64,000 bases of DNA from Thioalkalivibrio halophilus (GCF_001995255.1 NZ_MUZR01000035.1:1-64000); one strand, 5' to 3'; shown: positions 42,699 through 54,830, counted from the first letter of the stretch. The notes: generated by a model from the sequence alone, not told the origin. Made by a program: numbers and translations.

Positions 42699-44762
42699 AT
42701 GGACCTGCAGGCCCCGCTGACCGAACTCACCGGCGTGGGTCCGCGCCAGGCCGAACGCCTGGCGCGGCTGGGCCTGCACGTCTGCGGGGATCTGCTGTTC
42801 CATCTGCCGCTGCGCTTCGAGGACCGCACCCGCATCACCCCGCTGGACCGTCTGCGCCCGGGCCGCGCCGCCCTGTTCGAGGGCGTGGTCGAGCGCAGCG
42901 AGGTCGTGATCCGCCGTCGGCGCATGCTGGTGGTGACCCTGGGGGACGGTCAGGGCGTCATTACCCTGCGCTTCTTTCATTTCGGCAACGCGCAGCAGAA
43001 ACGCCTGGCGAGCGGTACCCGGGTCCGCGCCTTCGGTGAACCGCGCGGCGTGCCCGGGGCGCTGGAATGCGTGCACCCGGAGACCGAGATCGTCGATCCG
43101 GACGCCCCGCCGGCGCTGGAACAGCGCCTGACCCCGGTCTACCCGGTCACCGAGGGTGTGTCCCAGCCGCTGCTGCGCAAGCTGGTGCGCCAGGCCCTGC
43201 TTGGCATCCGGCAGCTGCCCGACCTGTTGCCGGAACTGGAGCGTGAAGGCCTGCCGCCGCTGCAGCAGGCCGTGCAGGACCTCCACCAGCCGCCACCCAA
43301 CGCGCAGGCCCCGGCGCTCGAACCCGGCATCGACGGGCGCTCCGCCGCGCAGACCCGCCTCGCGCTGGAAGAGCTGGTCGCGCACCAGCTAGCGCGCCTG
43401 CAGCATGCCCGTGCCGAACCCGACGAACACGCCCCGGCGCTGGACCCGCCCGGCGACCTGTGGGAACACCTGCATGCCGGACTGCCGTTCCCGCTGACCG
43501 GCGCCCAGCAGCGCGTGATCGGCGAGATCCGCGCGGATCTCGCCCGCCAGCAGCCGATGAACCGCCTGCTGCAGGGCGACGTGGGCTCCGGCAAAACCCT
43601 GGTGGCGGTGGCCGCCGCCCTGGCCGCGGTGGAGGCCGGCTACCAGGTCGCGTTCATGGCCCCCACCGAACTGCTGGCACGCCAGCACGCCCGCAACCTG
43701 GCGGCCTGGCTGGAGCCCATGGGCATCCCCATCGCCTGGCTGGGCGGGCGCCAGGCACGCGGGGAGCGCGGCCAGCTGCTGAACGAACTGGCCAGCGGCG
43801 ACCGCCCGGTCGCGGTGGGCACCCACGCCCTGTTCCAGGAAGACGTGCGCTTCCACCGGCTGGGCCTGGCGGTGGTGGACGAGCAGCACCGCTTCGGCGT
43901 GCATCAGCGCATGGCGCTGCGCGAGAAGGGCAACGGGGGCACCCCGCACCAGCTGATCATGACTGCCACGCCCATCCCTCGCACCCTGGCGATGACCCTG
44001 TATGCCGGGCTGGAGACCTCGATCATCGACGAGCGCCCGCCCGGGCGCACGCCGGTGCGCACCGCGCTGATCAGCCACGAGCGCCGCGACGAGGTGATCG
44101 AGCGCATCCGCGTGGCCTGCGGCGACGGCACCCAGGCCTACTGGGTGTGTCCGCTGGTGGAAGACTCGGAGCAGCTGGAGGCCGAATCCGCCGAGGCCAC
44201 CCGCGAGCGCCTGGCCGAGGCCCTGCCGGGGCTGCGCATCGGGCTGGCCCACGGCCGCATGAAGGGCAGCGAGCGCGATCAGGTGATGGAGGGGTTCCGG
44301 CGCGGCGAGATCGACCTGCTGGTGGCTACCACGGTGATCGAGGTCGGCGTGGACGTGCCCAACGCCAGCCTGATGGTCATCGAGAACGCCGAACGCATGG
44401 GCCTGTCGCAGCTGCACCAGCTGCGCGGACGGGTTGGGCGCGGCAATGCCGCCAGCGCCTGCGTGCTGCTGTATCGCCCGCCGCTGGGCGAGACCGCACG
44501 CGAACGACTGGAGGCGATGCGCCGCACCGACGACGGTTTCGAGATTGCCGAGGTGGACCTGAAGCTGCGCGGCCCGGGGGAACTGCTGGGCACGCGCCAG
44601 ACCGGCGACCGCAGCTTCCGCGTGGCCGACTGGTCACGCGATCAGGACCTTCTGCCACGCGCCACCCGGATCGCCGAGGGCCTGCTGCAGGACCCGCCGC
44701 GCGGCGGGGCGCTGATCGATCGCTGGCTGGGGGATGCGACCCGCTACGGCCAGGTCGGCTGA
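42699..44762 (+). CDS. recG: ATP-dependent DNA helicase RecG
   Basis: Branch-migrating helicase for stalled forks and Holliday junctions. The 687-residue length is normal. The N-terminal wedge (about 55-150) holds the OB fold; helicase motifs are LLQGDVGSGKTLVA (Walker A), LAVVDEQHRFG (DExH), MTATPIPRTLA and the C-terminal HQLRGRVGRG. It is the last gene of the gmk cluster and converges on the alpha/beta-hydrolase gene. Confidence 0.97.
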   Translation: MDLQAPLTELTGVGPRQAERLARLGLHVCGDLLFHLPLRFEDRTRITPLDRLRPGRAALFEGVVERSEVVIRRRRMLVVTLGDGQGVITLRFFHFGNAQQKRLASGTRVRAFGEPRGVPGALECVHPETEIVDPDAPPALEQRLTPVYPVTEGVSQPLLRKLVRQALLGIRQLPDLLPELEREGLPPLQQAVQDLHQPPPNAQAPALEPGIDGRSAAQTRLALEELVAHQLARLQHARAEPDEHAPALDPPGDLWEHLHAGLPFPLTGAQQRVIGEIRADLARQQPMNRLLQGDVGSGKTLVAVAAALAAVEAGYQVAFMAPTELLARQHARNLAAWLEPMGIPIAWLGGRQARGERGQLLNELASGDRPVAVGTHALFQEDVRFHRLGLAVVDEQHRFGVHQRMALREKGNGGTPHQLIMTATPIPRTLAMTLYAGLETSIIDERPPGRTPVRTALISHERRDEVIERIRVACGDGTQAYWVCPLVEDSEQLEAESAEATRERLAEALPGLRIGLAHGRMKGSERDQVMEGFRRGEIDLLVATTVIEVGVDVPNASLMVIENAERMGLSQLHQLRGRVGRGNAASACVLLYRPPLGETARERLEAMRRTDDGFEIAEVDLKLRGPGELLGTRQTGDRSFRVADWSRDQDLLPRATRIAEGLLQDPPRGGALIDRWLGDATRYGQVG

Positions 44763-44777
44763 CGCCACACCGTCGGC

Positions 44778-46481
44778 TCAGCCACCACCCAGGTGGTCCT
44801 TCAGCCGCTGCAGCTCGTCTTCCGACCAGCCTTCGGGATCCGTCACGTGGCGCCAGGCGTAGACATAGTGTTCCGGGGCATACACATGGCCGTAGCCCAC
44901 CGGGGCATCATCCGCGGCGGCCACGTCGATCGCCAGCTGCAGCATGGTCACCACCGGGTACCATTGCAGCTTGTCGGTCACGTCCGGGCCGCGCGGTTCT
45001 TCCATCCATTCCGGCTGGCGGTAAAAGGCCTCGGGCTCGAAGAAGGTGACGGGGTCGCTGGCGTACTGCAGGTACACGATGCGCATGCTCCCCCATTCGG
45101 CACCGGGGATCTCCAGGTGCGGATCCTGGTTGGTGAACCGCACGATGGAACTGTCGCGAAAACGCGGCAGCCACGCGGGCGAGTCCGGCTCGCGCTGCGC
45201 GGTGATCTCGCGCCAGGCCTCGGAGCGGAACGGCGGGCCGCTCCACAGGGCGCCGGAGAACGGATCGCCGACGATGTCGTAGAGATCCGCCGCGCGTTCG
45301 GAGTTCAGTGCCCCCAGACTGAGCCCGTAGAGATACAGCTCGGGGCGTTCGTCGACCGGCAGCTCACGCCAGTGGCCATAGACTTCGGCGAAGACCGCCT
45401 GCGCGGTCTCCAGCCCGTAGGACGACTCCGACATCAGCGACAGCCAGCTCGGCAGGTAGGAGTACTGCACCGCCACCGAGGCCACGTCGCCCCGATGCAG
45501 GTACTCCACCGCCTGCATCGCATCGCGATCCACCCAGCCGCGCCCGGTAGGGGTCGCCAGCACCAGCACCGAGCGGTCGAAGGCATCGGTACGCTTGAGC
45601 TCGTCCAGGGCCAGGCGGGCGCGTTCCTCGATGGTCTCCGCGGCGTTCAGCCCCACGTATACCCGCAACGGGGCCGGCGTGGGCTCGCCGAAGAACTCGC
45701 TCATCTGTTCGGTGTCGGGCGTGAAGCCGACGTAGCGCCGGCCGTGCTGCCCCAGCTCCTCCCAGCGGATGAGCGATTCCTCGCTGCCGGAGAGCTGCGA
45801 GTCACCGGGATGCTCCACGTCCGCTTCCATGCGCACGTCGAACTGGCGGAAAGTGTTGTCGGCGGTGCGCAGGCCGTATTCCAGCAGCACCCCGTCGATC
45901 ACCGCCCAGAACAGTGCCAGCGCTACGATCACGCCGGTCACGTTCGCCAGCCGCCGCGGGATGAAGCGGCGCAGGCGCACGGCAACGAATCGGAAACTGA
46001 GCAGGAACAGCCGCCCCACCGCCAGCGCCGCCGCGAACACCGCAAGACCGATCACGCCCGTACGGAACGGATGGGCGCTGTCCACCGGGTCCATCTCCAT
46101 CAGCTCGCGGATCGAGTTCTGCCACTGGGCGGCCTGCATCAGGAACCCGACGGCGATCACCGCACACAGCGCCGCGGCCACGATCACCATGATCCGGTGC
46201 ACCCGTTCGCCCGCCTCCGGCAGCTCGAGGTAAGCCCACAGCCAGTGCAGGAAAACCCCGAGCAGATAGCCCGCCGACAGGGAGATCCCGGACAGGATGC
46301 CCTGCATCTCCCAGGTCCGCGGGATCAGGCTGGGCGACAGCGAGGCGGCGAAGAACAGCGTGCCCAGCAGCAGCCCGGGCACCGACAGCGAGGCGGCCTG
46401 GCGCCGCGCCCAGCCCGGCGCCAGCCAGCGGGACAACGGGATGCGGGCGGTCAGACGGGCCACGGAATCAGGGAACGACAT
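44778..46481 (-). CDS. Membrane alpha/beta-hydrolase family protein
   Basis: 567 residues: an N-terminal membrane domain with about five helices, and a soluble C-terminal alpha/beta-hydrolase domain with nucleophile elbow GLSLGA and upstream VLATPTGRGWVD. The two-domain layout matches the Abhydrolase_9_N/Abhydrolase_9 family, of unknown substrate. The catalytic Ser lies in an envelope or cytoplasmic domain; topology is not certain. It follows the LpxL-like gene by 6 nt, so a link to lipid or envelope metabolism is possible, as inference. Confidence 0.85.
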   Translation of the reverse strand: MSFPDSVARLTARIPLSRWLAPGWARRQAASLSVPGLLLGTLFFAASLSPSLIPRTWEMQGILSGISLSAGYLLGVFLHWLWAYLELPEAGERVHRIMVIVAAALCAVIAVGFLMQAAQWQNSIRELMEMDPVDSAHPFRTGVIGLAVFAAALAVGRLFLLSFRFVAVRLRRFIPRRLANVTGVIVALALFWAVIDGVLLEYGLRTADNTFRQFDVRMEADVEHPGDSQLSGSEESLIRWEELGQHGRRYVGFTPDTEQMSEFFGEPTPAPLRVYVGLNAAETIEERARLALDELKRTDAFDRSVLVLATPTGRGWVDRDAMQAVEYLHRGDVASVAVQYSYLPSWLSLMSESSYGLETAQAVFAEVYGHWRELPVDERPELYLYGLSLGALNSERAADLYDIVGDPFSGALWSGPPFRSEAWREITAQREPDSPAWLPRFRDSSIVRFTNQDPHLEIPGAEWGSMRIVYLQYASDPVTFFEPEAFYRQPEWMEEPRGPDVTDKLQWYPVVTMLQLAIDVAAADDAPVGYGHVYAPEHYVYAWRHVTDPEGWSEDELQRLKDHLGGG

Positions 46482-46487
46482 GACGCG

Positions 46488-47390
46488 TCAGCGACGGGCA
46501 TACACCGGGGGATGTCCCGGCGGCGGTGGGTGGAAGCGCTTGTAGGCCCAGTTGTACTGCTCCGGGCAGCGCCTTACCAGGTCCTCGACGATGCGGTTGA
46601 CCGCCGCGGCGGCACGCACGAAATCGGGGTCGCGGACCTCGGGGCCGGCCTCGATCTCGTGGTAGCGGAAGCCGCGCCCGCGCGGCAGGCGCTCGGCGAA
46701 CAGGAACACCACAGGGTCGTCGCGCCCGCGCAGCAGGCGCGGCAGCAGGGTCATGGTCAGGGCCCGGCGGCCGAAAAACGGCGCGTGCACGCCCGACGCC
46801 CCCTTCGGGCTCTGGTCGGGCAGCACGCCGATGATCTCGCCGGCATCGCGCGCCTTCTGCAGGATGCGCAGCCCGGAGCGGTCGGCCGGCGCCAGCTTCG
46901 CCCCGGTGGCGGAACGGGCCTTGCGCACCCACCGGTCGATCTCGGGGGTCGGAAGCGGGCTGTACAGCGAGGCCATCGGCCCGTGCATGGCCGCGTGCAG
47001 GCCGGCGAATTCCCAGGAGCCCAGATGCGGCGTGGCCAGGAACAGCGCACGGCCGGGCTCTCGGCTCTGCAGCCGGGCGTAGCACGGCGGCGCCTCCGCC
47101 AGCCCCGCCAGGCGCTCGGGCCCGGCCCGCCACAGCCAGGGCGACTCGGTCAGCGAGCGCGCCATGGCCTGCAGCGAACGGCGTGCGGTGCGCCGGTGCC
47201 AGGCCGCGTCCTTGTCCGGAAAGCACAGCGCCAGGTTGATGCGCGTGAGCCGTGCGGAGCGCGTGGGCAGCAGCCACACCAGGGTACCCAGAACACCGCC
47301 CAGGGCGTGGTTGACCCGCAGCGGCAGGCGCCCCAGCACCCGCAGGATCACCCCGATCAGGCGGTCGCGCAGCTGCCGTCGCTCAGCCAT
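46488..47390 (-). CDS. Lipid A biosynthesis acyltransferase (LpxL/HtrB family)
   Basis: Adds secondary acyl chains to lipid A at the inner membrane. The ATG at 47388-47390 gives 300 residues (MAERRQLRDRLIGVIL). The HX4E active site is ATPHLGSWEF (near 118-127), and LPDQSPKGASGVHAPFFG matches the acyltransferase block. Whether the acyl chain is laurate, myristate or palmitoleate cannot be read. The start overlaps the ttcA stop by 8 nt. Confidence 0.88.
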   Translation of the reverse strand: MAERRQLRDRLIGVILRVLGRLPLRVNHALGGVLGTLVWLLPTRSARLTRINLALCFPDKDAAWHRRTARRSLQAMARSLTESPWLWRAGPERLAGLAEAPPCYARLQSREPGRALFLATPHLGSWEFAGLHAAMHGPMASLYSPLPTPEIDRWVRKARSATGAKLAPADRSGLRILQKARDAGEIIGVLPDQSPKGASGVHAPFFGRRALTMTLLPRLLRGRDDPVVFLFAERLPRGRGFRYHEIEAGPEVRDPDFVRAAAAVNRIVEDLVRRCPEQYNWAYKRFHPPPPGHPPVYARR

Positions 47391-48195
47391 CGGCCGTTTC
47401 CCCGGATGCCACCGGATCCACGGCCCGCGAAGCATCGGCGGCATCGGGTGCATCATCCGGCCCCGGGATCCCCCCCTCGGTCATCAGTGGCCGCAGGGTG
47501 GTGCGCAGGTTGCGAAACAGTTCGGCAAACTCGCCCTCCTCGCGTGCCAGCAGGGCCTTCATGTGCTCGCGCCGGGTGGGCATGGAGAAGCAGGCCGGGC
47601 AATTGTCGAGGATGACCGGCAGTCCGGCCGCCTCGGCAAAGTCGCGGGTCTGGCGCTCGCGCACGTAGACCAGCGGCCGGATCACGCGCAGGTCGCCGGC
47701 ATCGATGCGGTAATGGGCCTTCATGGTGCGCAGCTGACCGCCATGGAACGCGCTCATCAGGAAGCTCTCGGCGAGGTCGTCCAGGTGCTGCCCCAGCGCC
47801 AGCACGTTGTAACCGTGCTCGCGCGCGGTGCGGTACATCAGGCCGCGTTTCATGCGCGAGCAGAACGAGCAGAAGGAGTCGTTGTCCATGTGCTCGCCGG
47901 CCAGCTCGGCGATCGGCTCGGAGACGAAGTGGTACGGGATCCCGTAGCCACCGAGGTAGTCCTGCAGGCGCTCCGGGTCGAAGCCGTCGATCTCCGGGTC
48001 GATGGTCACCGCGCCCACCTCGAAATGCACCGGCGCGCGACGCGCCAGCTCGTGCAGCAGCCACAGCAGGGTCAGCGAGTCCTTGCCACCGGACAGGCCG
48101 ACCAGCACGCGGTCGCCGTCGCGGATCATGTCGAACTCACGGATCGCCTGGCCGGCCAGACGACGGATGGAGCGGGGAACGGACGGTGTTTCCAT
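47383..48195 (-). CDS. ttcA: tRNA 2-thiocytidine biosynthesis protein TtcA
   Basis: ATP-pyrophosphatase that thiolates C32 of certain tRNAs using an iron-sulfur cluster. The 270-residue form begins METPSVPRSIRRLAGQ. It has the PP-loop GLSGGKDSLTLL (near 34-45), the CSFCSRMKRGLMYRTA cysteine pair (about 107-110) and a second CPAC. The frame runs upstream but without a plausible start. The C-terminal 30 residues are low complexity. Confidence 0.92.
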   Translation of the reverse strand: METPSVPRSIRRLAGQAIREFDMIRDGDRVLVGLSGGKDSLTLLWLLHELARRAPVHFEVGAVTIDPEIDGFDPERLQDYLGGYGIPYHFVSEPIAELAGEHMDNDSFCSFCSRMKRGLMYRTAREHGYNVLALGQHLDDLAESFLMSAFHGGQLRTMKAHYRIDAGDLRVIRPLVYVRERQTRDFAEAAGLPVILDNCPACFSMPTRREHMKALLAREEGEFAELFRNLRTTLRPLMTEGGIPGPDDAPDAADASRAVDPVASGETADG

Positions 48196-48415
48196 GCCCG
48201 CAACATAGGGACGGGGCGCGGCCCGCGCAAGCCCCGACGCCGACCGCGAGGGATGCACCGGGGCGGTGCGGTTGCCCTTGAGCGCGCGGGCTCCTGCACC
48301 AGCTCGATTCACCCGCGCGCTCGGTTATCGGGCACCCGGCCGTCATGAGCGGGACCGGTCGCCGTGGCATCGGGCTTGCATGCGCACCGGGACGGACACC
48401 GCGCGGAACCTCGAC

Positions 48416-48778
48416 ATGTACGACCGCAAGACCCTGACCCTCGCCGGCGAGCTCAAGCGTGCCCTGCGCAGCGAGTTCCCGGCGGCGGGTCGCCTCTCGT
48501 TCGCCGATCCGGATTTCATGGAGGTTCTGCTGGACTATGCCGGCCGCAGCCGCTCGAGCATGGTGCAGGCTGCGGCGATGACCCTGCGGGGGCATCTGAA
48601 CGCCCCGGCGGCGTCCCCGCGCCCCGCGGCCGATGCGGACGCCGACACCACGCAGGAAGGAGGTTCGGCCGCAGAGCCGGGGGAGACACCGGACGCCCCG
48701 GGTACGACCGATGTCGCCGAACCCGAAAAGAAGAAGGGTCGCCGGGTCTATCGCGGGAAGGTGATCGACGACGACTGA
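48416..48778 (+). CDS. Small hypothetical protein with disordered tail
   Basis: 120 residues if it starts at MYDRKTLTLAGELKRALRSEF (an earlier ATG at 48380 is possible). The N-terminal 65 residues look folded (SFADPDFMEVLLDYAGRSRSSMVQAAAMTLRGHL); the rest is Ala/Pro/Asp-rich and ends in a basic KKKGRRVYRGKVIDDD. It is divergent from ttcA and precedes pip. I do not recognise a family. Confidence 0.6.
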   Translation: MYDRKTLTLAGELKRALRSEFPAAGRLSFADPDFMEVLLDYAGRSRSSMVQAAAMTLRGHLNAPAASPRPAADADADTTQEGGSAAEPGETPDAPGTTDVAEPEKKKGRRVYRGKVIDDD

Positions 48779-48830
48779 CAGCCGCGCCGTTTTTGGCCAG
48801 ACTTGGGGCTGGTGTTATTCGAGGCTCGCC

Positions 48831-49814
48831 ATGGACGCGTTCTACCCCCCGACCGAACCCCATACCACCGGCACCCTGGAGGTCGGCGACGGCCACCGCC
48901 TGTATTACGAGGAATGCGGCAACCCGGAGGGCATCCCGGCGGTGTTCCTGCACGGCGGCCCCGGCTCCGGCTGCGAACCGTGGCACCGGCGGTTCTTTGA
49001 TCCGGCGCGCTATCGCATCGTGCTGTTCGACCAGCGCGGCTGCGGGCGTTCCACCCCGCACGCCAGCCTGGAGGCCAACACCACCTGGCACGCCGTGGCC
49101 GACATCGAACGTCTGCGCGAGGAACTGGGGATCGAGCGCTGGGTGGTGTTCGGCGGCTCCTGGGGCTCCACCCTGGGGCTGGCCTATGCGCAGACGCACC
49201 CCGGCCGGGTGCTGGGCCTGGTGCTGCGCGGGATCTTCCTGTGCCGGCCGCGCGACATCCAGTGGTTCTACCAGTCGGGGGCCGACCGCCTGTTCCCCGA
49301 GGCCTGGGCGGCCTATCGCGATCACATCCCCGCGGCGGAACGCGACGACCTGGTGGCGGCCTACCACCGGCGCCTGACCGACCCGGACCCGGCGGTGCGC
49401 GAGGCGGCCGCGCAGGCGTGGTCGGCCTGGGAGGGGCATGCCTCCTGCCTGATCCCCAACGACGACGTGATCGACCACTTCGAGGACCCGGAGGTGGCCC
49501 TGAGCCTGGCACGCATCGAGTGCCACTACTTCAGCCACGACACCTTCCTGGAACCCGACCAGCTGCAGCGCGATGCCCGACGCCTGCGCGACATCCCGGG
49601 CTTCATCGTCCACGGGCGCTACGACGTGGTGTGCCCGGTGGAGCAGGCGGTGGCGCTCGCGCAGGCGTGGCCCGAGGCGGATCTGCAGATCATCCCGGAC
49701 GCCGGGCACTCGGCCGCCGAACCGGGGATCGCGCGGGCGCTGGTCGCCGCCACCGATCGCCTGACCCACCTGGCGGGCGGGCTGGAACCGGGCAGCGGCA
49801 GGGCGCGGGCATGA
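48831..49814 (+). CDS. pip: Proline iminopeptidase
   Basis: Removes N-terminal proline from peptides. The 327-residue S33 peptidase has HGGPGSGC (oxyanion), [11 protein letters not shown], nucleophile GGSWGSTL and the late [10 protein letters not shown] and GHSA segments with catalytic Asp and His. Its TGA overlaps the dtd ATG (ATGA), so the two are coupled. Confidence 0.95.
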   Translation: MDAFYPPTEPHTTGTLEVGDGHRLYYEECGNPEGIPAVFLHGGPGSGCEPWHRRFFDPARYRIVLFDQRGCGRSTPHASLEANTTWHAVADIERLREELGIERWVVFGGSWGSTLGLAYAQTHPGRVLGLVLRGIFLCRPRDIQWFYQSGADRLFPEAWAAYRDHIPAAERDDLVAAYHRRLTDPDPAVREAAAQAWSAWEGHASCLIPNDDVIDHFEDPEVALSLARIECHYFSHDTFLEPDQLQRDARRLRDIPGFIVHGRYDVVCPVEQAVALAQAWPEADLQIIPDAGHSAAEPGIARALVAATDRLTHLAGGLEPGSGRARA

Positions 49815-50260
49815 TCAGCCTGATCCAGCGGGTCAGCCGGGCGCGGGTGGAGGTCGCCGGGGAGATCACCGGCGAGATCGGCACCGGGCTGCTGGCGCTG
49901 GTGGGGGTGGAACCGGACGACGACGAATCGGCGGTCGAGCGCATGCTCGACCGCCTGCTGGGCTATCGCGTGTTCCCGGACGAGGAAGGGCGCATGAACC
50001 GCTCGCTGGGGGAGACCGGCGGCGGGCTGCTGCTGGTGCCGCAGTTCACCCTGGCGGCGGATACCGGCAAGGGCATGCGCCCCAGCTTTACCACGGCCGC
50101 CCTGCCGGAACGCGGCGAGGCCCTGTTCCACCACCTGCTGCAGCGGGCGCAGCGGCGCCACGAACCGGTCGCGACCGGGCGGTTCGGCGCCGACATGCAG
50201 GTGAGCCTGACCAACGACGGGCCGGTCACCTTCTGGCTGCAGGCGCGGCCCCGGGGCTGA
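49811..50260 (+). CDS. dtd: D-aminoacyl-tRNA deacylase
   Basis: Proofreads mischarged D-aminoacyl-tRNAs. 149 residues beginning [18 protein letters not shown]. The family SQFTL block reads [10 protein letters not shown] (Pro in place of Ser), and the cross-subunit Gly-cisPro motif is NDGPVTFWL near the end. It is coupled to pip. An inverted-repeat element follows 16 bp later. Confidence 0.95.
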   Translation: MISLIQRVSRARVEVAGEITGEIGTGLLALVGVEPDDDESAVERMLDRLLGYRVFPDEEGRMNRSLGETGGGLLLVPQFTLAADTGKGMRPSFTTAALPERGEALFHHLLQRAQRRHEPVATGRFGADMQVSLTNDGPVTFWLQARPRG

Positions 50261-50276
50261 ACCGCGTTCGGACTCA

Positions 50277-50544
50277 GGGAAACACTGATCAATATACACG
50301 CTCGCGTTGGCACCCCGGGTTCCGCGAGACAAGGCGCGGTGCACAGCTGGTAGTGGTTCTACCGGCAAGGGCCGCAACGCAGGATCGGGGAACCCGGGGT
50401 GCCAACCCCGAAGGGGCTCGGCCGCTTTTGTGCGCGCACGGCGTTGCGGCTCCCTTGTGCAGAATGACTGCACGGCGGTCACCGCGCCTTGTTCGCGCGC
50501 AAAAGCGACTCGAGCGCGAGCGTGTATATTGATCAGTGTTTCCC
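50277..50544. mobile_element. MITE-like folded element with 30-bp terminal inverted repeats
   Basis: Perfect 30-bp terminal inverted repeats (50277-50306 and 50515-50544; left end GGGAAACACTGATC) bound a 268-bp segment without coding capacity. TCA flanks both ends, a 3-bp target duplication. Inside are four more inverted pairs: 50307-50323 with 50389-50405 (17 bp), 50329-50341 with 50480-50492 (13 bp), 50366-50380 with 50441-50457, and 50423-50437 with 50495-50507. They interleave, so alternative folds are possible. The right TCA is the sucB stop codon on the minus strand. Confidence 0.85.
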
Positions 50545-51885
<1,341 letters not shown>

Positions 51886-51920
51886 CGGGCTTCCTTGTTC
51901 GGCGGTTTTGCGGGACGGAC

Positions 51921-54755
51921 TCAGGGGGTCGGGTGCGGGAGATCCCGGGTACTCAGCGGCCCGAAGGCGCGCTCCAGCAGCTCCTCGTGCTGGGAACGAT
52001 GGACCTCGGGATAGCCCACCGCGGGGGCCGCCGCCGGCGGGCGCGCAACCGCGTGCAGGGCATGACCGCGCTCGGCCAGCAGCGGGGCCAGGCGCGGATA
52101 CACGAAGCCGAGATAGCCCTGGTTTTCCGGCTCGTCCTGGATCCAGACGAATTCCTCGGCCTGCGGATAACGCTCCAGCACCTCGCGCATGCGGTCGCAG
52201 GGGAACGGGTAGCACTGCTCCAGGCGCACCACGGCGACATCCTCGCGTTCGTCGGTCTGGCGGGTGGAGACCAGATCGTAGTGGATGCGACCGCTGGTCA
52301 GCAGGACCCGACGGACCTGCTGCGGATCGGTCACCTCCGGGTCGTCCAGCACGGTCTCGAACCGTCCTTCGGCGAGGTCCTCCAGCGAGGACACGGCCTG
52401 GCGGTGCCGCAGCAGGCTCTTGGGGGTCATGACCACCAGCGGCTTGCGGTAGGGGCGCACCATCTGCCGGCGCAGCAGATGGAAGATCTGCGCCGGCGTG
52501 GTCGGCACGCAGACCTGCATGTTCTCCTGCGCCGCCAGCTGCAGGAAGCGCTCGGGCCGCGCGGAGGAATGCTCCGGTCCCTGGCCCTCGTAGCCGTGCG
52601 GCAGGAACAGGGTCAGGCCACACAGCCGCCCCCATTTCTGCTCGCCGGAGGAGATGAACTGGTCGATCACCACCTGAGCGCCGTTGACGAAGTCGCCGAA
52701 CTGCGCCTCCCAGATCACCAGCGCCTCGGGGGCCGCGGTGGCATAACCGTATTCGAACGCGAGCACGGCCTCCTCGGACAGCAGCGAGTCGATGACCAGG
52801 AAGCGCGGATGGTCCGGGTCCAGGCGGCGCAGCGGGACGTAGGTGTCGCCGGTGTTGCGTTCGTGCAGCACGCTGTGACGATGGAAAAAGGTCCCGCGCC
52901 CGGAGTCCTGTCCGGACAGGCGCACGCGATAGCCGTCCTGGATCAGGCTGCCGTAGGCCAGGGTCTCCGCAGCACCCCAGTCCAGCGGCTGTTCGCCGCG
53001 CGCCATCTGGCGCCTCGCCTCGAGGATCTTGTGCACTCGCGGATGCGGCTCGAAACCCTCGGGCGGGGTCGACAGGTGTTCCAGCGCGGTCGCCAGACGC
53101 TCGCGGTCGACGCCGGTATCGACCGGCTGATCCCAGGGCTGATGCAGATACGGGCCCCAGTTGGTGCCGCCCGCGCGGATCTCGCGGGTGCGATCGCGCA
53201 GCAGCGAGTCGGCCACCGCCTCGCCGGCATCCAGCCGGTCGCGGTAGGCGGCGAGGATCTGCTCCTGCTGCTGCGCGTCGGTCAGGCCTTCCTCGATCAG
53301 CTGACGGGCATAGCGCTCGCGGGTAGTCGGCAGGTCGCGGATGCGGTGATACATGCGCGGCTGGGTCGCGGCGGGTTCGTCGGCCTCGTTGTGCCCCTGA
53401 CGGCGATAGCAGACCAGGTCGATAACCACGTCCTTGCCGAACCGCATGCGGTAATCCAGTGCGATCTGGGTGACGAAGACCACCGCCTCGGGGTCGTCGC
53501 CGTTCACGTGCAGGATGGGCGCATTCACCATCTTGGCGACATCGGTCGCGTAATGCGTCGAACGCGCATCCTTCAGCGTGCTGGTAGTGAATCCGATCTG
53601 GTTGTTCACGACCACGTGCACGGTGCCCTTGGTGGAGAACCCGCGGGTCTGCGACATGTTGAGGGTTTCCATCACCACGCCCTGCCCGGCGAAGGCCGCA
53701 TCGCCGTGGATCACCACCGGCATCACCCGGTTGCCCTGGCGGTCGCCCAGGCGCACCTGACGCGCGCGCACCGAACCCTCGACGACCGGCGTCACGATCT
53801 CCAGATGCGAGGGGTTGAAGGCCAGCGCCAGATGCACCGCCCCGCCGGGGGTCTCCACGTCGGAGGAGAACCCCATGTGGTACTTGACGTCACCGGTACC
53901 CCGATCGTCGCGCGGGCGCCCTTCGAACTCGTCGGCGAGCTCGCCCGGCGATTTGCCCAGCAGGTTCACCAGCACGTTGAGACGGCCACGATGCGCCATG
54001 CCCAGCACGAGCTCGGTCAGGCCGCGGGCGCCACCGCGCTGGACCAGGGCATTGAGCAGCGGGATCAGGCTCTCCGCGCCCTCCAGCGAGAAACGCTTCT
54101 GGCCCACGTAGCGCTTGTGCAGATAACGCTCCAGACCCTCGGCAGCGGTCAGGCGCTCGAGGATCGCCAGGCGCGTGTCGTCGCCGAAGCCGAAGCGCCC
54201 GTGCGCCGATTCCAGGCGCTCCTGCAGCCAGCGCTTCTCGTCGGTGGCCGTGATGTGCATGTATTCCGCGCCGATACTGGCGCAGTAGGTCTCGCGCAGG
54301 ACCTGTTCGATGGTGTCCAGCGGTGCCGGACCGTCGAGGAACAGCGAGCCGGGGTCGAAGGTCATGTCCGGGCCCACGCCTTCCAGCCCGTGGTATTCGC
54401 GGCTCAGCTCGCGCGGCGCCACCGGGGCCTCGCGCTCCAGCGGGTCCAGACGCGCGCCGAAATGCCCGAGGTAACGATAGGCGTTGATGAACTGCAGCAC
54501 GCGGATCTGCAGGCGCTCGTGCTCGAGGTCGGGGCGGTCGGTATGCCGGCGGCGCTCCTCGCCCCGCGCCGGCGCACGCGCCTGCGGTGCCGCATCCTCC
54601 AGGGCCCGGAAATAGTCGGCCCAGGCCGCCGGGACCGAAGACGGATCCTCGCGGAAACGCTCCAGCAGCGTCTCGGCAAACGCCAGATTGTCCGGGTGGG
54701 GGTCCTGTCCGGAAACCGGTTGATCCAGCCGATGGCGGGATGACATGTCGTTCAT
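51921..54755 (-). CDS. sucA: 2-oxoglutarate dehydrogenase E1
   Basis: Thiamine-diphosphate enzyme that decarboxylates 2-oxoglutarate (944 residues). ATG at 54753-54755 follows AGGACCACC. The N-terminal E2-binding segment is followed by [38 protein letters not shown] and [11 protein letters not shown], all classic E1o blocks, and by the C-terminal transketolase-like half with EAQFGDF. The unrelated uvrD is divergent 75 bp away. Confidence 0.97.
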   Translation of the reverse strand: MNDMSSRHRLDQPVSGQDPHPDNLAFAETLLERFREDPSSVPAAWADYFRALEDAAPQARAPARGEERRRHTDRPDLEHERLQIRVLQFINAYRYLGHFGARLDPLEREAPVAPRELSREYHGLEGVGPDMTFDPGSLFLDGPAPLDTIEQVLRETYCASIGAEYMHITATDEKRWLQERLESAHGRFGFGDDTRLAILERLTAAEGLERYLHKRYVGQKRFSLEGAESLIPLLNALVQRGGARGLTELVLGMAHRGRLNVLVNLLGKSPGELADEFEGRPRDDRGTGDVKYHMGFSSDVETPGGAVHLALAFNPSHLEIVTPVVEGSVRARQVRLGDRQGNRVMPVVIHGDAAFAGQGVVMETLNMSQTRGFSTKGTVHVVVNNQIGFTTSTLKDARSTHYATDVAKMVNAPILHVNGDDPEAVVFVTQIALDYRMRFGKDVVIDLVCYRRQGHNEADEPAATQPRMYHRIRDLPTTRERYARQLIEEGLTDAQQQEQILAAYRDRLDAGEAVADSLLRDRTREIRAGGTNWGPYLHQPWDQPVDTGVDRERLATALEHLSTPPEGFEPHPRVHKILEARRQMARGEQPLDWGAAETLAYGSLIQDGYRVRLSGQDSGRGTFFHRHSVLHERNTGDTYVPLRRLDPDHPRFLVIDSLLSEEAVLAFEYGYATAAPEALVIWEAQFGDFVNGAQVVIDQFISSGEQKWGRLCGLTLFLPHGYEGQGPEHSSARPERFLQLAAQENMQVCVPTTPAQIFHLLRRQMVRPYRKPLVVMTPKSLLRHRQAVSSLEDLAEGRFETVLDDPEVTDPQQVRRVLLTSGRIHYDLVSTRQTDEREDVAVVRLEQCYPFPCDRMREVLERYPQAEEFVWIQDEPENQGYLGFVYPRLAPLLAERGHALHAVARPPAAAPAVGYPEVHRSQHEELLERAFGPLSTRDLPHPTP

Positions 54756-54830
54756 GGTGGTCCTGTGACGTCGGGCGTGCGCGCGAAGTTCTGCAGACCT
54801 CGACTGTACCGCGTTTGCTACCATGCGCGC

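Noticed and set aside
44793-47615. Long plus-strand frame opposite the alpha/beta-hydrolase and LpxL-like genes
   Set aside because: Shadow of GC-rich coding sequence, without a ribosome site or motifs.
50261-50544. Small protein gene between dtd and sucB
   Set aside because: Frames here are interrupted or defined by the inverted repeats and have no ribosome site; the structure is better explained by a MITE.
51933-54743. Long plus-strand frame opposite sucA
   Set aside because: Antisense shadow; sucA has complete E1 motifs and a normal length.
54765-54830. Upstream N-terminal extension of UvrD
   Set aside because: No ribosome site, and the extension is not like other UvrD proteins, which begin at MDVSPLLEGLN-type sequence.
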